The notes under the pieces are model-generated. The model ran no database searches and had not been told where the DNA came from. It worked only from the letters and a program-made list of their open reading frames with translations. 64,000 nt of DNA. Origin: Ustulina deusta. Its lineage: Eukaryota > Ascomycota > Sordariomycetes > Xylariales > Xylariaceae. The stretch spans positions 310,001 to 374,000 of the forward strand of contig JAJNNX010000038.1 of assembly GCA_023159155.1 (NCBI GenBank), given 5' to 3'. Below, piece by piece: positions 11,701 through 23,408 of the stretch (positions are counted from its first letter, which is position 1; the number at the start of each line of letters is the position of its first letter). Made by a program: the position numbers and the translations under genes.

Positions 11701-13705
11701 ATGCCCGCACCAAAACCCGAGCTGCGAGTGCGTCGCTATCACAGTAGGTCTCGAAATGGATGCACGACCTGTAAGATGAAGCATATCCGCTGTGACGAGA
11801 GGAAACCGTTATGGTAGGCAGAGTCTACTTCCATTCCCCTCACCGTCCCACGATTTGGAGAATTACCTTGGGGTTCGCACCGCGCCACTGGAGCTGCCGT
11901 CGAATGTAGGGCTGCAGATCTTTCATTTGTAGTCAACTCGGCGGTGCTTTCTTTTCGATCTTCGGCTCCTGCTACAAAGCAACGAAAAAGAAAAGAAAAG
12001 AAAAAGGGCGGATGGTTGAGAGAACGAGTGGGCTAACTTGGCTGTAGCACGAATTGTCTCGTCAAAGGCGGAGAGTGTGGTTATACAGACACCAAAACGA
12101 AATCAAAGCCATGCGCTCCCTGCACCGCTGGCCAAAGTGAGGATGCGCAATGGCACGCGGGAACGAGTACACTGAAGACCACGGTGCCGAACCATATGTT
12201 TGTGGGTTACCCAGTAGAGATGGCAGATGAATCGCGGTTCTTATTCGACATATGTAAGCCACACAGCCCTAGATTAAGTTGTCCAACTGTATGCCAGTTA
12301 AAGTGTGGAAATGTGTACTAATCTGTATATGCTCAGTCACGCGATATCGGAGCGTTGTCTCGAGGGAAGCTCTTTTGCAACCTGAGTCTTTCATGTAGGT
12401 CGACACTCGTGACCGCCGATACCACAAACTGCGTAGCTGACTGCCAATATCATAGTATCCGACGAGCATTGTCGAGTCCTGCCTGTCTGCACGTCGCTCT
12501 ACTTATGACCGCTATCAAGTTCACATGGGATACAGGTTCCATGGATCGAATCAAAAAATCTTTCCTTCACCACAAACTCGAGGCGATCAAGTTCGTCAAC
12601 GAACAACTGCAGAATCCCAGGATGGCCGCAACAGACTGTACGATAGCGAGCATAGCTGCGTTGGCCTTGGCAGAGGTAGGTGTCGCGGAACGACCTAGCA
12701 TCATCACGAGTTGAAGCCAGTAGTAGTTGACTAACGAGGATGTACAGAGCGCGCTGGGATGTCGAGACACGGCAAAAGCCCATATGACCGGACTTTCCCA
12801 GATTCTAGAAATGCGAGACGACGAAATGCTGACGGACGGAAACATATTCCAAAGTCTAGTCATATTGTGAGCCTCATCATCCATCCATTGTCTGGTTTTC
12901 GTGGTGTCGGTGCTGACGGCGTGGACACAATAGAACGTCAAGGGGTACAGGCAAGCTCACTCTGCGGGAGCTCACGGACGCTACGAAAGGCATCGAAAAT
13001 CCGGAATCCCTCGGGATGTGCACGTTTCGAGTCATACCCGATAGATTTCGCCGCATGGTCGATCAAGAGGTGGATTTTAGCGATAAGACGGTCAACGAAG
13101 CGCTGGAGGAAGCTACGGAGGGGTCGGGGATCCTGGAAGTCAAGCCGACGACGTTGTCGACGAACGCCATCAGCCGCGCACGATTGATGAGCTGCTACCT
13201 ATGCGTGTTCGCCATGCTCGGGACGGACGTGGTCGACCCCTTTATGCTCAACTGGCTCGTAGAATGGATGCTGTCCGACCTCACGCGCGAGGAGGAGGCC
13301 ATGCGACAGGGCAAATTCCCTAGACAGGTCTGGTTCTGGGGCATCCTCATGGTCACATGTGCAGTCGCCACAGCACGGCCAAGCACGCCGCTGGAAGTCC
13401 ATCAGATCGAAGAGTGGAGGGAGGTATGCCACGAGAAGATCAGGCTCGTGAGCCACGCGCTGAACCTGAAGACGTGGGAGCAGACGAAGGACATCTTCGT
13501 CGCGTGGGTGTGGAGGGACAATTACGATGAGGAGCAGCAGGTCAGGGAGATGTGGGAGGAGGCCGTCTATGGCAAGCGGATCGCCGTCACGCGGACTGCT
13601 TCGCCGAGCTGCTTCGATCGACACGACTTTATGTCGGCCAAGGAGCGGGCGAAGTCGATCGTCCGGGCCCAAATTGCGCACATGCGAAGGCTGATGCTGA
13701 TATAA
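11701..13705 (+). CDS. Zn2Cys6 transcription factor, Fungal_trans_2-type
   Basis: Six exons (11701-11813, 12048-12253, 12337-12394, 12456-12675, 12748-12866, 12934-13705) encode 495 residues. The zinc cluster at the extreme N terminus is C21-x2-C24-x6-C31-x6-C38-x2-C41-x6-C48; the codon for C38 is split by intron 1 (234 bp), so unspliced sequence shows a false Trp and hides half the motif. The rest has the helical pattern of the PF11951 family (SPACLHVALLMTAIKF, MTGLSQILEMR, DRFRRMVDQEVDF). Intron 1 contains a purine-rich GAAAA run. Only the last exon gives a long open frame, so a single-exon reading would miss the DNA-binding domain. Expected role: nuclear sequence-specific regulator; targets unknown. 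Confidence 0.88.
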
Positions 13706-16299
13706 AGCCGGCGAGGAGCGGAGACATTGTGTATATACGGCGTTGAGGACGGTTGCGAGAGAAGGGAGGTATTGTATCTATATGAAAGACATGGGCGTGG
13801 ATTTGTATATACGGTTTTTGTTTTGGTTTTCTGGTTTGTTTTGTTTTGGTTTTCCCTTCCCGGCGTGCTTTACAACTTGTGGTATGACGGGAGAAGAACA
13901 TTCAACAGAAGGATGGGAGGGCACCAGTTGAGTGGGTGTCCTGAGGCTTGGAAGGAAGAGCTGTGATGTGCAATCCATCTCCCAGTCTAGATAGGCAGGT
14001 ACTTCAGTAGGAGGTAGTTGCGAGCTCATTTGATACCCTGAATCGAGGAGGAGACTCGACCTTTCCCGCCCTGCACTTTGAGCATGCACCTCGAGCAAGG
14101 TGACGTACCTCGGTACCGTTGGCAACGGACTTTAAGCTACCCACCACATGAGTATTGTCTAAGCAAACATTTGGGTAGGCTGGCGGATTGAACTGTCTCC
14201 CATTCTGCTGCCCTGTCTATTCCAAGTACCAACCTACCTAGGTAGGTACCTACTTACTCAAGGTACCCAACATCCATGACAGGCAGGGCTCCTTTCTATC
14301 ACCAATGGTAGCTGCACACACTACCTTGAATGAGTACCTAGGTATCCACGAGGTGACCATGGCATCGAAGCTAAAGTATCAGCCACACGCAGTTTTAGGG
14401 ATTCTTATCGATCAGCTTATATTCTAAGTAGGTACCTACCAAGGCAGTTAAAGCGCGGAACGTGTATATAGGTGTTACCTATCGACATCGACGTAGTGAC
14501 TTTACTAGTGCACCTCTGTCTACCCATACAGTCGGGCCCTATAGGTGGGTAGGCCCATGTACGGAAGTATTCATGAGCATAACTGAACCATTCTGAAGGC
14601 ACATCGGGCAGTCCTGTGCCTCTGGGATGATTTGGGGGAGTGGATAGCATCGCTCCAGACAATGCAACAGCTTGGAACTTCTGCAGCGACGCAGTACCGG
14701 AGGGGTTTGTTTGCGTCTATTAGTGGATCAAAATCCAGTTACATTATTCAATCGACTTGAAACGGATGTGCCTAGGTGTGCCTATTCTTGTTGCGTTGTA
14801 CTGGCGAGAGCAAGTCTGCTTTGTTGTTGGATGTGGCACTTCGTCTGCACGTGAGAATGGCCACCGCCGATGAACCAAGACCCGCTAGAAGGGGTCCTTT
14901 TATAGGGACCGGTGTGTCCCTGTCGTTGCTCGGTGGCAGATTCTATCTATAAATCTATTGACAGATTGCGCTCGTATTGTTCTGGGGTGGAATTACACGA
15001 TGGTAGACGAATCATATCTTGAGCTGGGCACACGTCGTCTGCCTAGGTGTGGTGTACTTACTGCAGGACAGTATTCGCAGTGGCTACAACAATGGAAGCT
15101 CAGGCCGCTGGGCTATTGCTAGCTTCTAGATGTGCAAACATCTGAAAGTGTGGCATAGAAGCCCTCCTTTTCTTCAAGCCGTACCTCGTCTTGAAAAGGC
15201 TAAATATTGAGACCCTACCCTCCTCACCCACAAACCAACTTCAGTACACTCGCCTCTTCTTCCCTCGGGCTTTATCTTTTATACCTTTCATATCTTCTCT
15301 ACTTTGAATCTTCCGCCGCGATTAACATACCACAGCTTACGAGAACATATCCCAGGCCTTGAGGTGTAAGTTCCCTGTGAGACGACGTGCTTTCATATGT
15401 CGTGAGATGCAACTCCCAGAATTCTTGACCTGAGCCTCGACCAGCGATACAATCCTTCCTCGGGAACGAACAGTCCTTCCATTCTTAGCACAGCCTTACA
15501 CAGACCCATTTCCATATCTCCAAGCCGCCAACCTTTACCATAGCACGCGATCTTAGGCACCATACATATTCTCGATTGTCCCGCCATCATTGGATCTACT
15601 CGATACTGTTCCTCGGCACAATCGAGACTTTTGGATCGCGCGCTTTTGGTTTCGCTTGGCATTGTCCTCAACCTCGCAGACTTACAATATCCTTCCCCAA
15701 TCCCTCACCTCGCCCCGAGCAAGCAAACAACGGCCAACTTGAAAGCCGCCTACTGCCCCCTTCTAACCCATTACCCTCAACTTTGCCCCTGAGCTCAACA
15801 TCCTATCTTTTCTGTTCTCCTCTACTCTGGGTATCTCTGGAGATTCTTGCCCAAGCATTCCTCGAGCAACCCGAGCTCGCATCTCCAGCAACACCCCCCG
15901 CCGCGAAAATTTGAAAGAGAGACAGGGCGTGCTTGGGTCAGCACCAAGTATGTTCAGTTCTCCTTCCTTGTACGAAGGCAATATCTGTTTGCCAAACACT
16001 GACAATGTCAATACCTCGTTAAGTGTATACTAATGTGGAACGCAGAGCATTATCTGCCGATCGAACTGACACTGCGCTTGGCGGGCTGAATTCCATTATC
16101 GACCTTGTAATACTCACATTTTTATTTTCCCCTTTGCGTGGCCACGTCGAAGGAAATGGTCATCTGTGTGGAGATAGGGGAATTCTGTGTATTGCCGAGG
16201 ATAACGTGCTAACGTTACCACCTTTCAAGGCCGAAACCACGACTCCCTTCGACGAAAACTAGCGAGAAGATTAAAAAGATCCCAGAAAACGGACGTATC
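13706..16299. other. 2.6-kb intergenic region
   Basis: No gene was recognised. TACCTAGGTA-type palindromes occur at about 14233-14256, 14335 and 14425. From about 15230 to 15900 the plus strand is pyrimidine-rich with TATA-like stretches, as expected for the promoter and leader of the gene at 16300. A canonical GTAAGT at 15367 could be the donor of a leader intron, but no acceptor can be assigned. Confidence 0.45.
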
Positions 16300-18474
16300 A
16301 TGTTGATGGCTCACAAGAAGAGCCTTCGGGCTAGGGCTAAGACCACCTTGAACGGTCTCACGATAGACCCCAAAATGGCTCGGGACTCTTTGAAGGCTAA
16401 TAATAACACGGGCATCACTGTTAGAGGGAGTTCAAAGAATGAACTATCCATGCTTGGTGGTAGCGAGAATAAGAACGACTCTCAGAGCAAGGCCGACTTG
16501 AAGACCCTTACCGTCGACACCAAACTAGCTCGGGACACTTATAAGGCCGAAAACACTGGTGTTGCTGCCAATACCAGACTGGCTCGAAAAGTTAGCTACG
16601 CCGATCCGCCGAGATTGTCCGAAGCAATGATGAACAGAAATTGGCGAAACCCCCGACATCCTTTAGAGGAGAATTCTCCAGACATGACTGAACCGCTCTG
16701 GACAGCACCCCCGGAGCAGTCAAAGTTTCCCGACGAAGTCAAGATGAAGCCTAGTCGCGACGATGAGTATGAAGTTATCGATTATGATCATGGCCTGAAG
16801 CGGGCGGCGTATCGATGTAGTAGACCTGAGGAGGTGAAGCCCGACCTCCTTCCATTCACGAAGCCTGAGAGTATCAGCGCCGATCTCTGTCTTTCGGCGC
16901 CTGCTACCAAGACGGAGTTTTCCGCAGCTGAGATAGGAACCGAGGAGCGCGCTGCAAAGTACGATCCTAGTGTTTTCCAGCCCTCCGTGAAGTCCGTTGT
17001 CCGTCTTGATGAGATGGCGCCCACTAAGCGTGCAGGCTACGAGAAAATTCTTAACTGGGATGAGCGACATGTAGGCCCGAATGCGCGTGGCCGTCTCCGT
17101 GACTCCAGCTCCATCACAATAGTCTCTTTAGCTGACCCTTCCGCGAGCTGGGAAACTGTCGACTTCCCTTACGCCGAAATCCGGGCTGTTAAGGGCGACA
17201 AGAGATTCGAGACGGGACTCAGCGACGTCGAAGAGACAATTCGAAACCAACTGTCAACGCTCGTGGAACCTCAATCGGCGGGTTTACCCCCGGCGTACCT
17301 CAGGAGAGAGTATGAGGAAATACAGGAAGAAAGACGGAAGGCCATGACTCTCGCTAAATCGGCTCTCGGAACGGGCAATCGTCGAAGCGGTGTAGCTTGC
17401 AACCGCGGTGCATCGGGTACAGATGACGCCAACTGCATTCAGTTCAACAACCTTCTGGGGAAACTCAATAAATTGTGCGCTCCACGCATTCGCGCCTTTA
17501 CTGTCAGCAACAAGGATGATTTGAATGGACGTAGCTACCCCAATGGATCCGAGGATATCATGGAAGGCGGCCCCCATAGCCCATCGGGAGACTCAGGTAT
17601 TAGTGGTCTGTCCTCCGGAGGCCGACCGAGATCTTCAACGTTGAACCCCGAGGCTAGTGAGTTCCACTGCACCCTGCGAGAGAAGCAGTTGCCAGTCAGC
17701 AATGGATGCGAGTCGGCCGCTTCCGGTCCTGCGGCTTCCACGAGTCTCGTTCAGACTCCTAAACAGACTTCAGAACCCACGGATCCAATTCGATTGCTAG
17801 AGACACGCGTAGCGGAATTAGAGGCCCAGATAGCACGACAGGAATCTAAACAGGGTCAGTTTGGCCGCCAGAGATGGGCTAAGGGATACAAGACGAACCA
17901 GGCGCCGTATGAAGTGAAGGATTGTGGTTCTATGTTTCCTGGCGGAGGTGTTCACCATCCTGCGAAGAATAGGGATATCCAAGGTCTGGCAGGATACCAA
18001 ACTGCTTATTCCCTCCCAGCTTTCCAGCCACGACCGAGCTTTGCAATGGGAACGGGAGGCATGCCCCCGAACTTTATGCCAGTCACTGGCTATGGCGCGT
18101 TGCCCCAGAATGGTCCAGGATTTCCCCTAAATGGAATGCCAACTGGCTTTCTTGATCAAAGCAATGCCGCACGAGAAATGATTCCCCTTGGAGGCCAGGG
18201 AGCTCCAGCGCCAACTAGACCAGCGGCAGGCACGTCTCTCTGGGTCAAGAGTATGTTTGGGCCCAAGCCTGTGTCAAAACCGGACCGTCCATTCCGCCCT
18301 GGAGATGGAGTGCAAGCGATGCGGCAACAGGAATACGAGGAATATCTCGAGCATCTTCGAACAACGGATCCAAACTACGCACTAAGCTGCAAACTGCGAC
18401 AGGCTCGCCGCGCCGATCGTCAGCACCCGTCACCGCAACGCGGTGATGACCAGGGACAACAGATGCCTTGTTAA
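16300..18474 (+). CDS. hypothetical protein, 724 residues, internal N-terminal repeats and short coiled coil
   Basis: One intronless frame. I do not recognise a catalytic domain. Visible features: a basic N terminus; a repeated motif TxDxKxARD at residues 21-29 and 71-79, with a third weaker copy around 91-97 (NTRLARK); a disordered Ser/Gly-rich middle; a predicted heptad stretch (LLETRVAELEAQIARQES) about residues 497-514; a Gly/Pro/Met-rich segment; and a conserved-looking acidic/basic C terminus with the SLWVKSMFGPKP and RQQEYEEYLEHLRTTDPNYAL elements. The C-terminal block has the appearance of a fungal-specific conserved region, and I infer a structural or RNA/protein-binding role without direct support. 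ATG 16306 (third codon) is an alternative start. The leader upstream is long and CT-rich. Confidence 0.75.
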   Translation: MLMAHKKSLRARAKTTLNGLTIDPKMARDSLKANNNTGITVRGSSKNELSMLGGSENKNDSQSKADLKTLTVDTKLARDTYKAENTGVAANTRLARKVSYADPPRLSEAMMNRNWRNPRHPLEENSPDMTEPLWTAPPEQSKFPDEVKMKPSRDDEYEVIDYDHGLKRAAYRCSRPEEVKPDLLPFTKPESISADLCLSAPATKTEFSAAEIGTEERAAKYDPSVFQPSVKSVVRLDEMAPTKRAGYEKILNWDERHVGPNARGRLRDSSSITIVSLADPSASWETVDFPYAEIRAVKGDKRFETGLSDVEETIRNQLSTLVEPQSAGLPPAYLRREYEEIQEERRKAMTLAKSALGTGNRRSGVACNRGASGTDDANCIQFNNLLGKLNKLCAPRIRAFTVSNKDDLNGRSYPNGSEDIMEGGPHSPSGDSGISGLSSGGRPRSSTLNPEASEFHCTLREKQLPVSNGCESAASGPAASTSLVQTPKQTSEPTDPIRLLETRVAELEAQIARQESKQGQFGRQRWAKGYKTNQAPYEVKDCGSMFPGGGVHHPAKNRDIQGLAGYQTAYSLPAFQPRPSFAMGTGGMPPNFMPVTGYGALPQNGPGFPLNGMPTGFLDQSNAAREMIPLGGQGAPAPTRPAAGTSLWVKSMFGPKPVSKPDRPFRPGDGVQAMRQQEYEEYLEHLRTTDPNYALSCKLRQARRADRQHPSPQRGDDQGQQMPC

Positions 18475-19958
18475 CTCGGGCTTAGCCGACAGGGCCCCGG
18501 AAAATGACAGAGAAGGGGGGAGAGAGGAGAGGCCAGAAGCCCAAGGCTTGGTCGAGCATGAAGAGACGACGAAGGGAGAATGGGCGCACGATGACTTGGC
18601 CTTCCACTTTCTTTCCACAGCGATTCGAGCGACAGCAAATTTCCCCTTGCCAGCATACATATAGTACCAGGGCATTATGGGCATGCTGAACTTTCCCCGA
18701 CATATTTGCTAATCTGGCCGGTTCCAACAAACTTGTATTTATATAGTTATCTTCCCTTTCTCTTCTTTTGTTGTGGCCATAGAGGGCGGGGAAAGTATAG
18801 TAGCAGTCAGTCATGATTCTTGTTTCTCAATTCCTGCCAATACTGGAAACAAGCGGAATGATACCCAACCTAGGTACTGAATAGGTAGACGTTAGAGTAG
18901 AAGATGGAAGATTGGGGCGTTAGGTTTAGGATGGTAGCAAGGCGATAACAATCATTGCAGAAGGGGATACCGGCCACAGAGAATCAATTGACCAGCTGTT
19001 AAATTGCTCATTAGATAAGACATAAACAGTGTTTTTTTTTAGCATGACTGTGATTCTCCTTGCTGTGCAGCTGTTATTATTGTTGCAACCTAAAATATGA
19101 GGGTGCTTCGATAAAGTACCTACCTACTTATGCGTAAGTAGGTACCTAAGTATGTATCTACTACCAAGCGGGTTAGGTGAGTTGAGTGTGGGGAGCGGGG
19201 TTGGGTCCCAAGAAATGGGTCCTAAAGAATTGCCCCCTAGGTTATTTAGAACCTTGGAACAGGTATAAAAGCTTTATAACCAAATATGAGAGACTTTGTC
19301 TTATAGAATTTGTTTCGCGGTTTCAATCCAAGAAGGTTGACCATAATTGCGCAACACTGATACAACACTTGCCATGGAAGCGCCCCACACCCACATACGG
19401 TACACTACTTAGGTACCTAAGGTACGTTGGTGATGTAGCATACTGTGTGTGAATTCTATGCACTGTGCCAAAATGAGGTGGTACCTATCTAGGTAGCTAT
19501 CCACTATCCATGCACCACTCTGCACCTGCCACACAACGAACCGGATTCATGTCCCTCCTACCTACCCCGACGCGTTTTGGGGTTTGGCCCACGTGAAGCT
19601 TCAATTCGGTTGCCTAGACGGACTACCAGGCTCCAGCATTCTGAGGCTGATAAAACCGGCCCCGTCCAGCGACCACTGCGTCGGTGTCGGTGTCTCTCGG
19701 CAACGCCTGCCAAGCGAGGATCTTAGATTCGAGCTTGCAGGCTTGCTCCTCGCACATAGACACCTAGCCCATCAAAATGCGTCTCTACAAATCAACACCT
19801 GCATTGTATTCTACCTTTGCATAGCCTTGGGACGGTCTGAACTGCATTTTTTCCTGATTGCTGCATGCCATCACGTCCTTCCGATATTAGCCTACGGCAT
19901 TGACGCATCTATCTAGCCGCCCTCTCTTCCCTCGTGTCCTCGTTTTTGACTGCCCGAG
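18475..19958. other. intergenic region upstream of MED1
   Basis: It contains the 3' flank of the 724-residue gene, a perfect 10-bp inverted repeat at 19121-19144, TACCTAAGGTA-like palindromes near 19408 and 19487, and the MED1 promoter. No gene was seen. Confidence 0.5.
19121..19144. repeat. perfect inverted repeat, 10-bp arms, 4-nt spacer
   Basis: The arms TACCTACTTA and TAAGTAGGTA are separated by TGCG and flanked by further GTACC and GGTACC symmetry. It belongs to the same TACCTA/TAGGTA family as the dispersed intergenic palindromes. Confidence 0.8.
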
Positions 19959-22039
19959 ATGTCGACCCCGATGCGGCACGGTCCCTCTCAGCAGGGCCGC
20001 ACCCCGTCTCAGCATCCCGCCGCCGCCCCGACGCCCCAAGCTTCGACTCCCTTCTCCACCTCGCAAGCCGCCGCCGCCGCCTTGTCCCCTCACGGCCCTC
20101 GTTCCTCGCCGCAGCAGCTTAAGAAGTCTCCGGCCACGGGCGCGCTTCCGTCGGGGGTCATGTCTAATCAGTCTGGAAACCCGCCTCTCAACTTCGACAG
20201 CCCCTCTGCCGCCGCCGCTCTCGGTGGCCTGGGTCTCGACATCAACCTTGACTCTCTCGGCGTGGGGGGTCTGGTCGGCGGTGCCAACCGGTCTGATGAG
20301 GACGATCGGAAAAAGCGCATGGATGCCGTGGTTGAAGCTCTCTGGGTAGGTCATATATCGAATTCCCCGAGGCTCGTCTAAGCTCATGCGATGTACAGGC
20401 ATTCGACACTGGCCGAGTTAGCAATGATGGGCTCGAGAGGTTGGCGGTCCACCTCGGATTAGAGTGCCTCTGGGAGACCGCCGGTACTGGCTCCGAAAAC
20501 GACAAAGTCCTCATTATAGCAGGTCGTACTATGGGTATTGAAGTGCATATAAAGAACCACGTTGTTTACCATGCCTCGCTGACCTTTAATGAACCGTCAC
20601 CGAGCCTCGATAAACATGTTGAGAAGGCCTCGGCAATACTTTTCAAAGACCTGGCACTCGGACCCGGCGAAAGTCAGCTTACTAAGAAATTATCCAAATT
20701 CAGGACCAACCTTGACCGCCTGGCAACGCTGGATAGACTGAGCATCACACCAAGTCTCAATTGTCACGAGGCTGTTGCGGGCATATGGGAAAGCTTGGAG
20801 AGGCTGCACAGGTGGGACGTGGAGAGATTGCGCGAGGATCCGGCCTTGAGTGATAAATCCGAAGAAACCCTTCGGGTGCTTGCTCTCTGTAGCCGAAATG
20901 GCTGTCCACTTATGCATACACGAGACCGTGTTGGTCTCACCCTCGACTACTGGAAGCAGTACCATAAATACAAGTCGACAACGGTAGGAGACGGAAAGGG
21001 CAAGACATGGGGCGTGCTCATTGACTGCGCCCCTGCCAATAGTATGGTGTACAACCCGGTGCGCGTTTCGGACAAGTGGATTGGAACCGACATTGTGAAG
21101 ACAAACCCGATGGATGAGGAGGTCATGTCGACTACAGGACCAATTCTAGACTGGCTAGAACCGCCGAACACGTTGCTCCCCACCGAAGAGACCAAGTTAG
21201 AGGGTGGACTAGAGGGTACTACTGGGCTTTCAGCACCTAAACCCCTCGATCTTGTCTTCATGGCAACATTCAATCCTCCAGTCGTCGTCACGCACGGGGT
21301 CGCGATGGAGATTTATAAGATATCTGCATTTAACGCGCCCCTGTCCGGTAGTACATTCGATAACCTCCTGTTCCCCGTCAAGGAGGGTGCAAATTATGAT
21401 CCGAGTGAGCCTAGGGTCATGACATTTACGCAGACGGTACCCGTTTGGACTGATAGCCACAAGCTCTCAGAACCACCTATCCTTAAAGCCCACAGAAATA
21501 CTTTGCTAGTCGATAAGCCAGTCTATGGCCAAGTCGTCACCCACGTACCAATCTCTCATCCGAAAGAATTGATTGCAATGCTCCCTCTATTGCGACAATA
21601 CGCATTCTTCTCCCTATTACTAGCAAATAGTTTCAAGCCGCGAGACGGTATACCTCTTGTTTCCGAACCGAATACGTCAAATGGGGGTACATCGAGTATA
21701 CGCACGACAGATCATGATTTCGGAGATTTCATGTCTAAAAACAAGGATAACATCTCCCCTGAACACCTCAAGGTCGACATAGTGCTGTCCGCACACCCGA
21801 TTCCCCGACTCCAGTTGGTTTTTCCCTTCAGAGAAACAACGGCGATGATCAATATTGAGATCCAGCTCGATGGCAAGGTTCACATTGTATCCGATAATAT
21901 CTTCTCGGAGCTCGAAAGCGAAGTTCCTCAGTCTAAAGGGAAGGGTAAACTTCTCACAAGGAAGCAATTTGCCCACAAACTTGAGGACTGTGAGAATATC
22001 GATATATGGGTTGAGTTTATTAAACTTAAACTAGAATAA
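19959..22039 (+). CDS. MED1: Mediator complex subunit 1 (MED1)
   Basis: Two exons, 19959-20345 and 20399-22039, joined by a 53-bp intron, encode 675 residues. The first ~95 residues are Ala/Pro/Ser/Gln-rich and disordered; the Med1 domain (PF10744-type) starts around DDRKKRMDAVVEALW and continues over the intron into AFDTGRVSNDGLERLAVHLGLECLWE, the pattern of fungal MED1. Later segments include NGCPLMHTRDRVGLTLDYW and a C-terminal beta-rich part ending IWVEFIKLKLE. MED1 sits in the middle module of Mediator in the nucleus and links activators to RNA polymerase II. It ends convergently with the small minus-strand gene at 22903. Confidence 0.9.
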
Positions 22040-22902
22040 TCATGGGATGGTGTAGGCAGGCGGTTATGTTTAAATATGATTATGGGAGTTGGGTAGCATT
22101 TATGGATACCCCTGGCTTGGCGGTGCTTACGGGAACAAAACTTAGAAACGGTTTACGACTTGCCTTCCTTCATTTGGTTGATGAGAGAGAAGGGGGCAGA
22201 GTGATGCTAACTACGTGAATTCGAGGATCCAAATTATCAAGGAGACATTGGATCGATGGACCTGCATTTGACGTTCGCCTATAATGAAATTTGTTCGTTC
22301 AGACAATCAACAACCAGCTTTAGAACGAATCTTCGCCGCACAGCCAGAATGGCTCCAATTTCCATACGTTCCAGCCAAGTCCCAAGTTACTTGAGGCTTC
22401 CTAAACACATTGATAGCATGCACAAGCAGATAATCGCGGACGAAAGTTTGTTTAAGAGAGCGATGTAGAATTAACGGCCATGATAGTAATCGTCACGGTC
22501 AGCGATAGCGAAAGTGAGTGTTGCCCATCCTGTTCCCCAGTCCTACTACCTTCAACCTTCCTGCCCTGTCCCTCCTGATCCGTTGCCCCCTCCGTTTTCA
22601 TTTTTGTTTTGCTCTCATTTTCCAAATCCAAACCGAAATCCTCCCCATCCATGAAATCCAGTGTGAAGCGCAGCGTAATCCGAAGAATAGAAATTGATCC
22701 CCGTCCTGCCCCTATAACGAAACCCTGACTGCTCGTTTGCAGATGCACCCGGATGTTACCATACTGGAACTCACTCCCGTTGTCAGATTTGGAGCCGCCA
22801 AGGAAGAAGAGCCCTGTTATGAGGGCGTCATGGTCGTTGTTGTCGTTGTTGTTGTCGTGCGAAGTTGGGGGGACCCCCTGTTGCTGCTGGTGGTAGCCGC
22901 AC
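22040..22902. other. convergent intergenic region
   Basis: This is the shared 3' flank of MED1 and the small minus-strand gene. A minus-strand open frame of about 177 codons (22452-22985) reaches into it, but it reads the small gene's last exon in the wrong phase. Confidence 0.5.
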
Positions 22903-23408
22903 CTAGTAAAGCCCCACGACGATGTCACCGCGGACGCGGGCGGTGAGGTGGACTTCGGCCTCAAGGTCAAGCTTGATGCCAACAAGGAGGGCGGCGCTCT
23001 TGAGCTTTCCGTCGTCGTCGATGGGTCCCTTGAGGAGGTTGCCTGTTGATCACCGCCTTCCGTTAGCGGTCAGTTAACCAACCAGTCTGGCAGATGCCCC
23101 TGGCCTTGTGTCCTAGATGATCAGGCGAACTTGGGGATTTGGCCCGAAGTGATGGGTAGAGCGCCGAATGTGATGAGGTGCGGGCAGAAGATGTTGTTGA
23201 CTCACCAGTAGAAGAGTTGGCGCGGCCGGAGAGACCGGGAAGAGGCAGGCTAGGAGCGGATAGAGAGTTGTCGCTGGCACCGAAGCTGCGGTCCAGGGTG
23301 GTGGGAGGAGCGGTCTTGACGCTGTTGGATTGTGTGTTAATGGATATGCCTCCGGCTTTTGGCCAAGAAGCCAGGAGGAGCAGACAAGGTAACTTACGGA
23401 GAAGCCAT
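22903..23408 (-). CDS. small conserved-looking fungal protein, 88 residues, three exons
   Basis: Minus-strand exons 23408-23398, 23321-23206 and 23042-22903 join in phase to 88 residues. Every exon is too short to show as a long frame: the first has only 11 nt. The product runs MASP, then PSLPLPGLSGRANSSTG, a KGPIDDDGKLKSAALLVG block, and ends VHLTARVRGDIVVGLY. The last 45 residues have strong codon constraint and alternating hydrophobic strands, suggesting a small beta-structured domain. I have no function for it. A TATAAAG element on the minus strand (23737-23731) would start transcription near 23705, giving a ~300-nt leader. That leader is open in frame with the start codon from an ATG at 23708, so a 188-residue form is possible. 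Introns are 76 and 163 bp with GTAAGT and GTGAGT donors. Confidence 0.75.

Noticed and set aside
13199..13681. Minus-strand frame of 160 codons.
   Set aside because: It is a shadow of the last exon of the second zinc-cluster regulator.
22452..22985. Minus-strand open frame of 177 codons.
   Set aside because: It reads the last exon of the 88-residue gene in the wrong phase and then its 3' flank; composition is low-complexity and no domain is visible.
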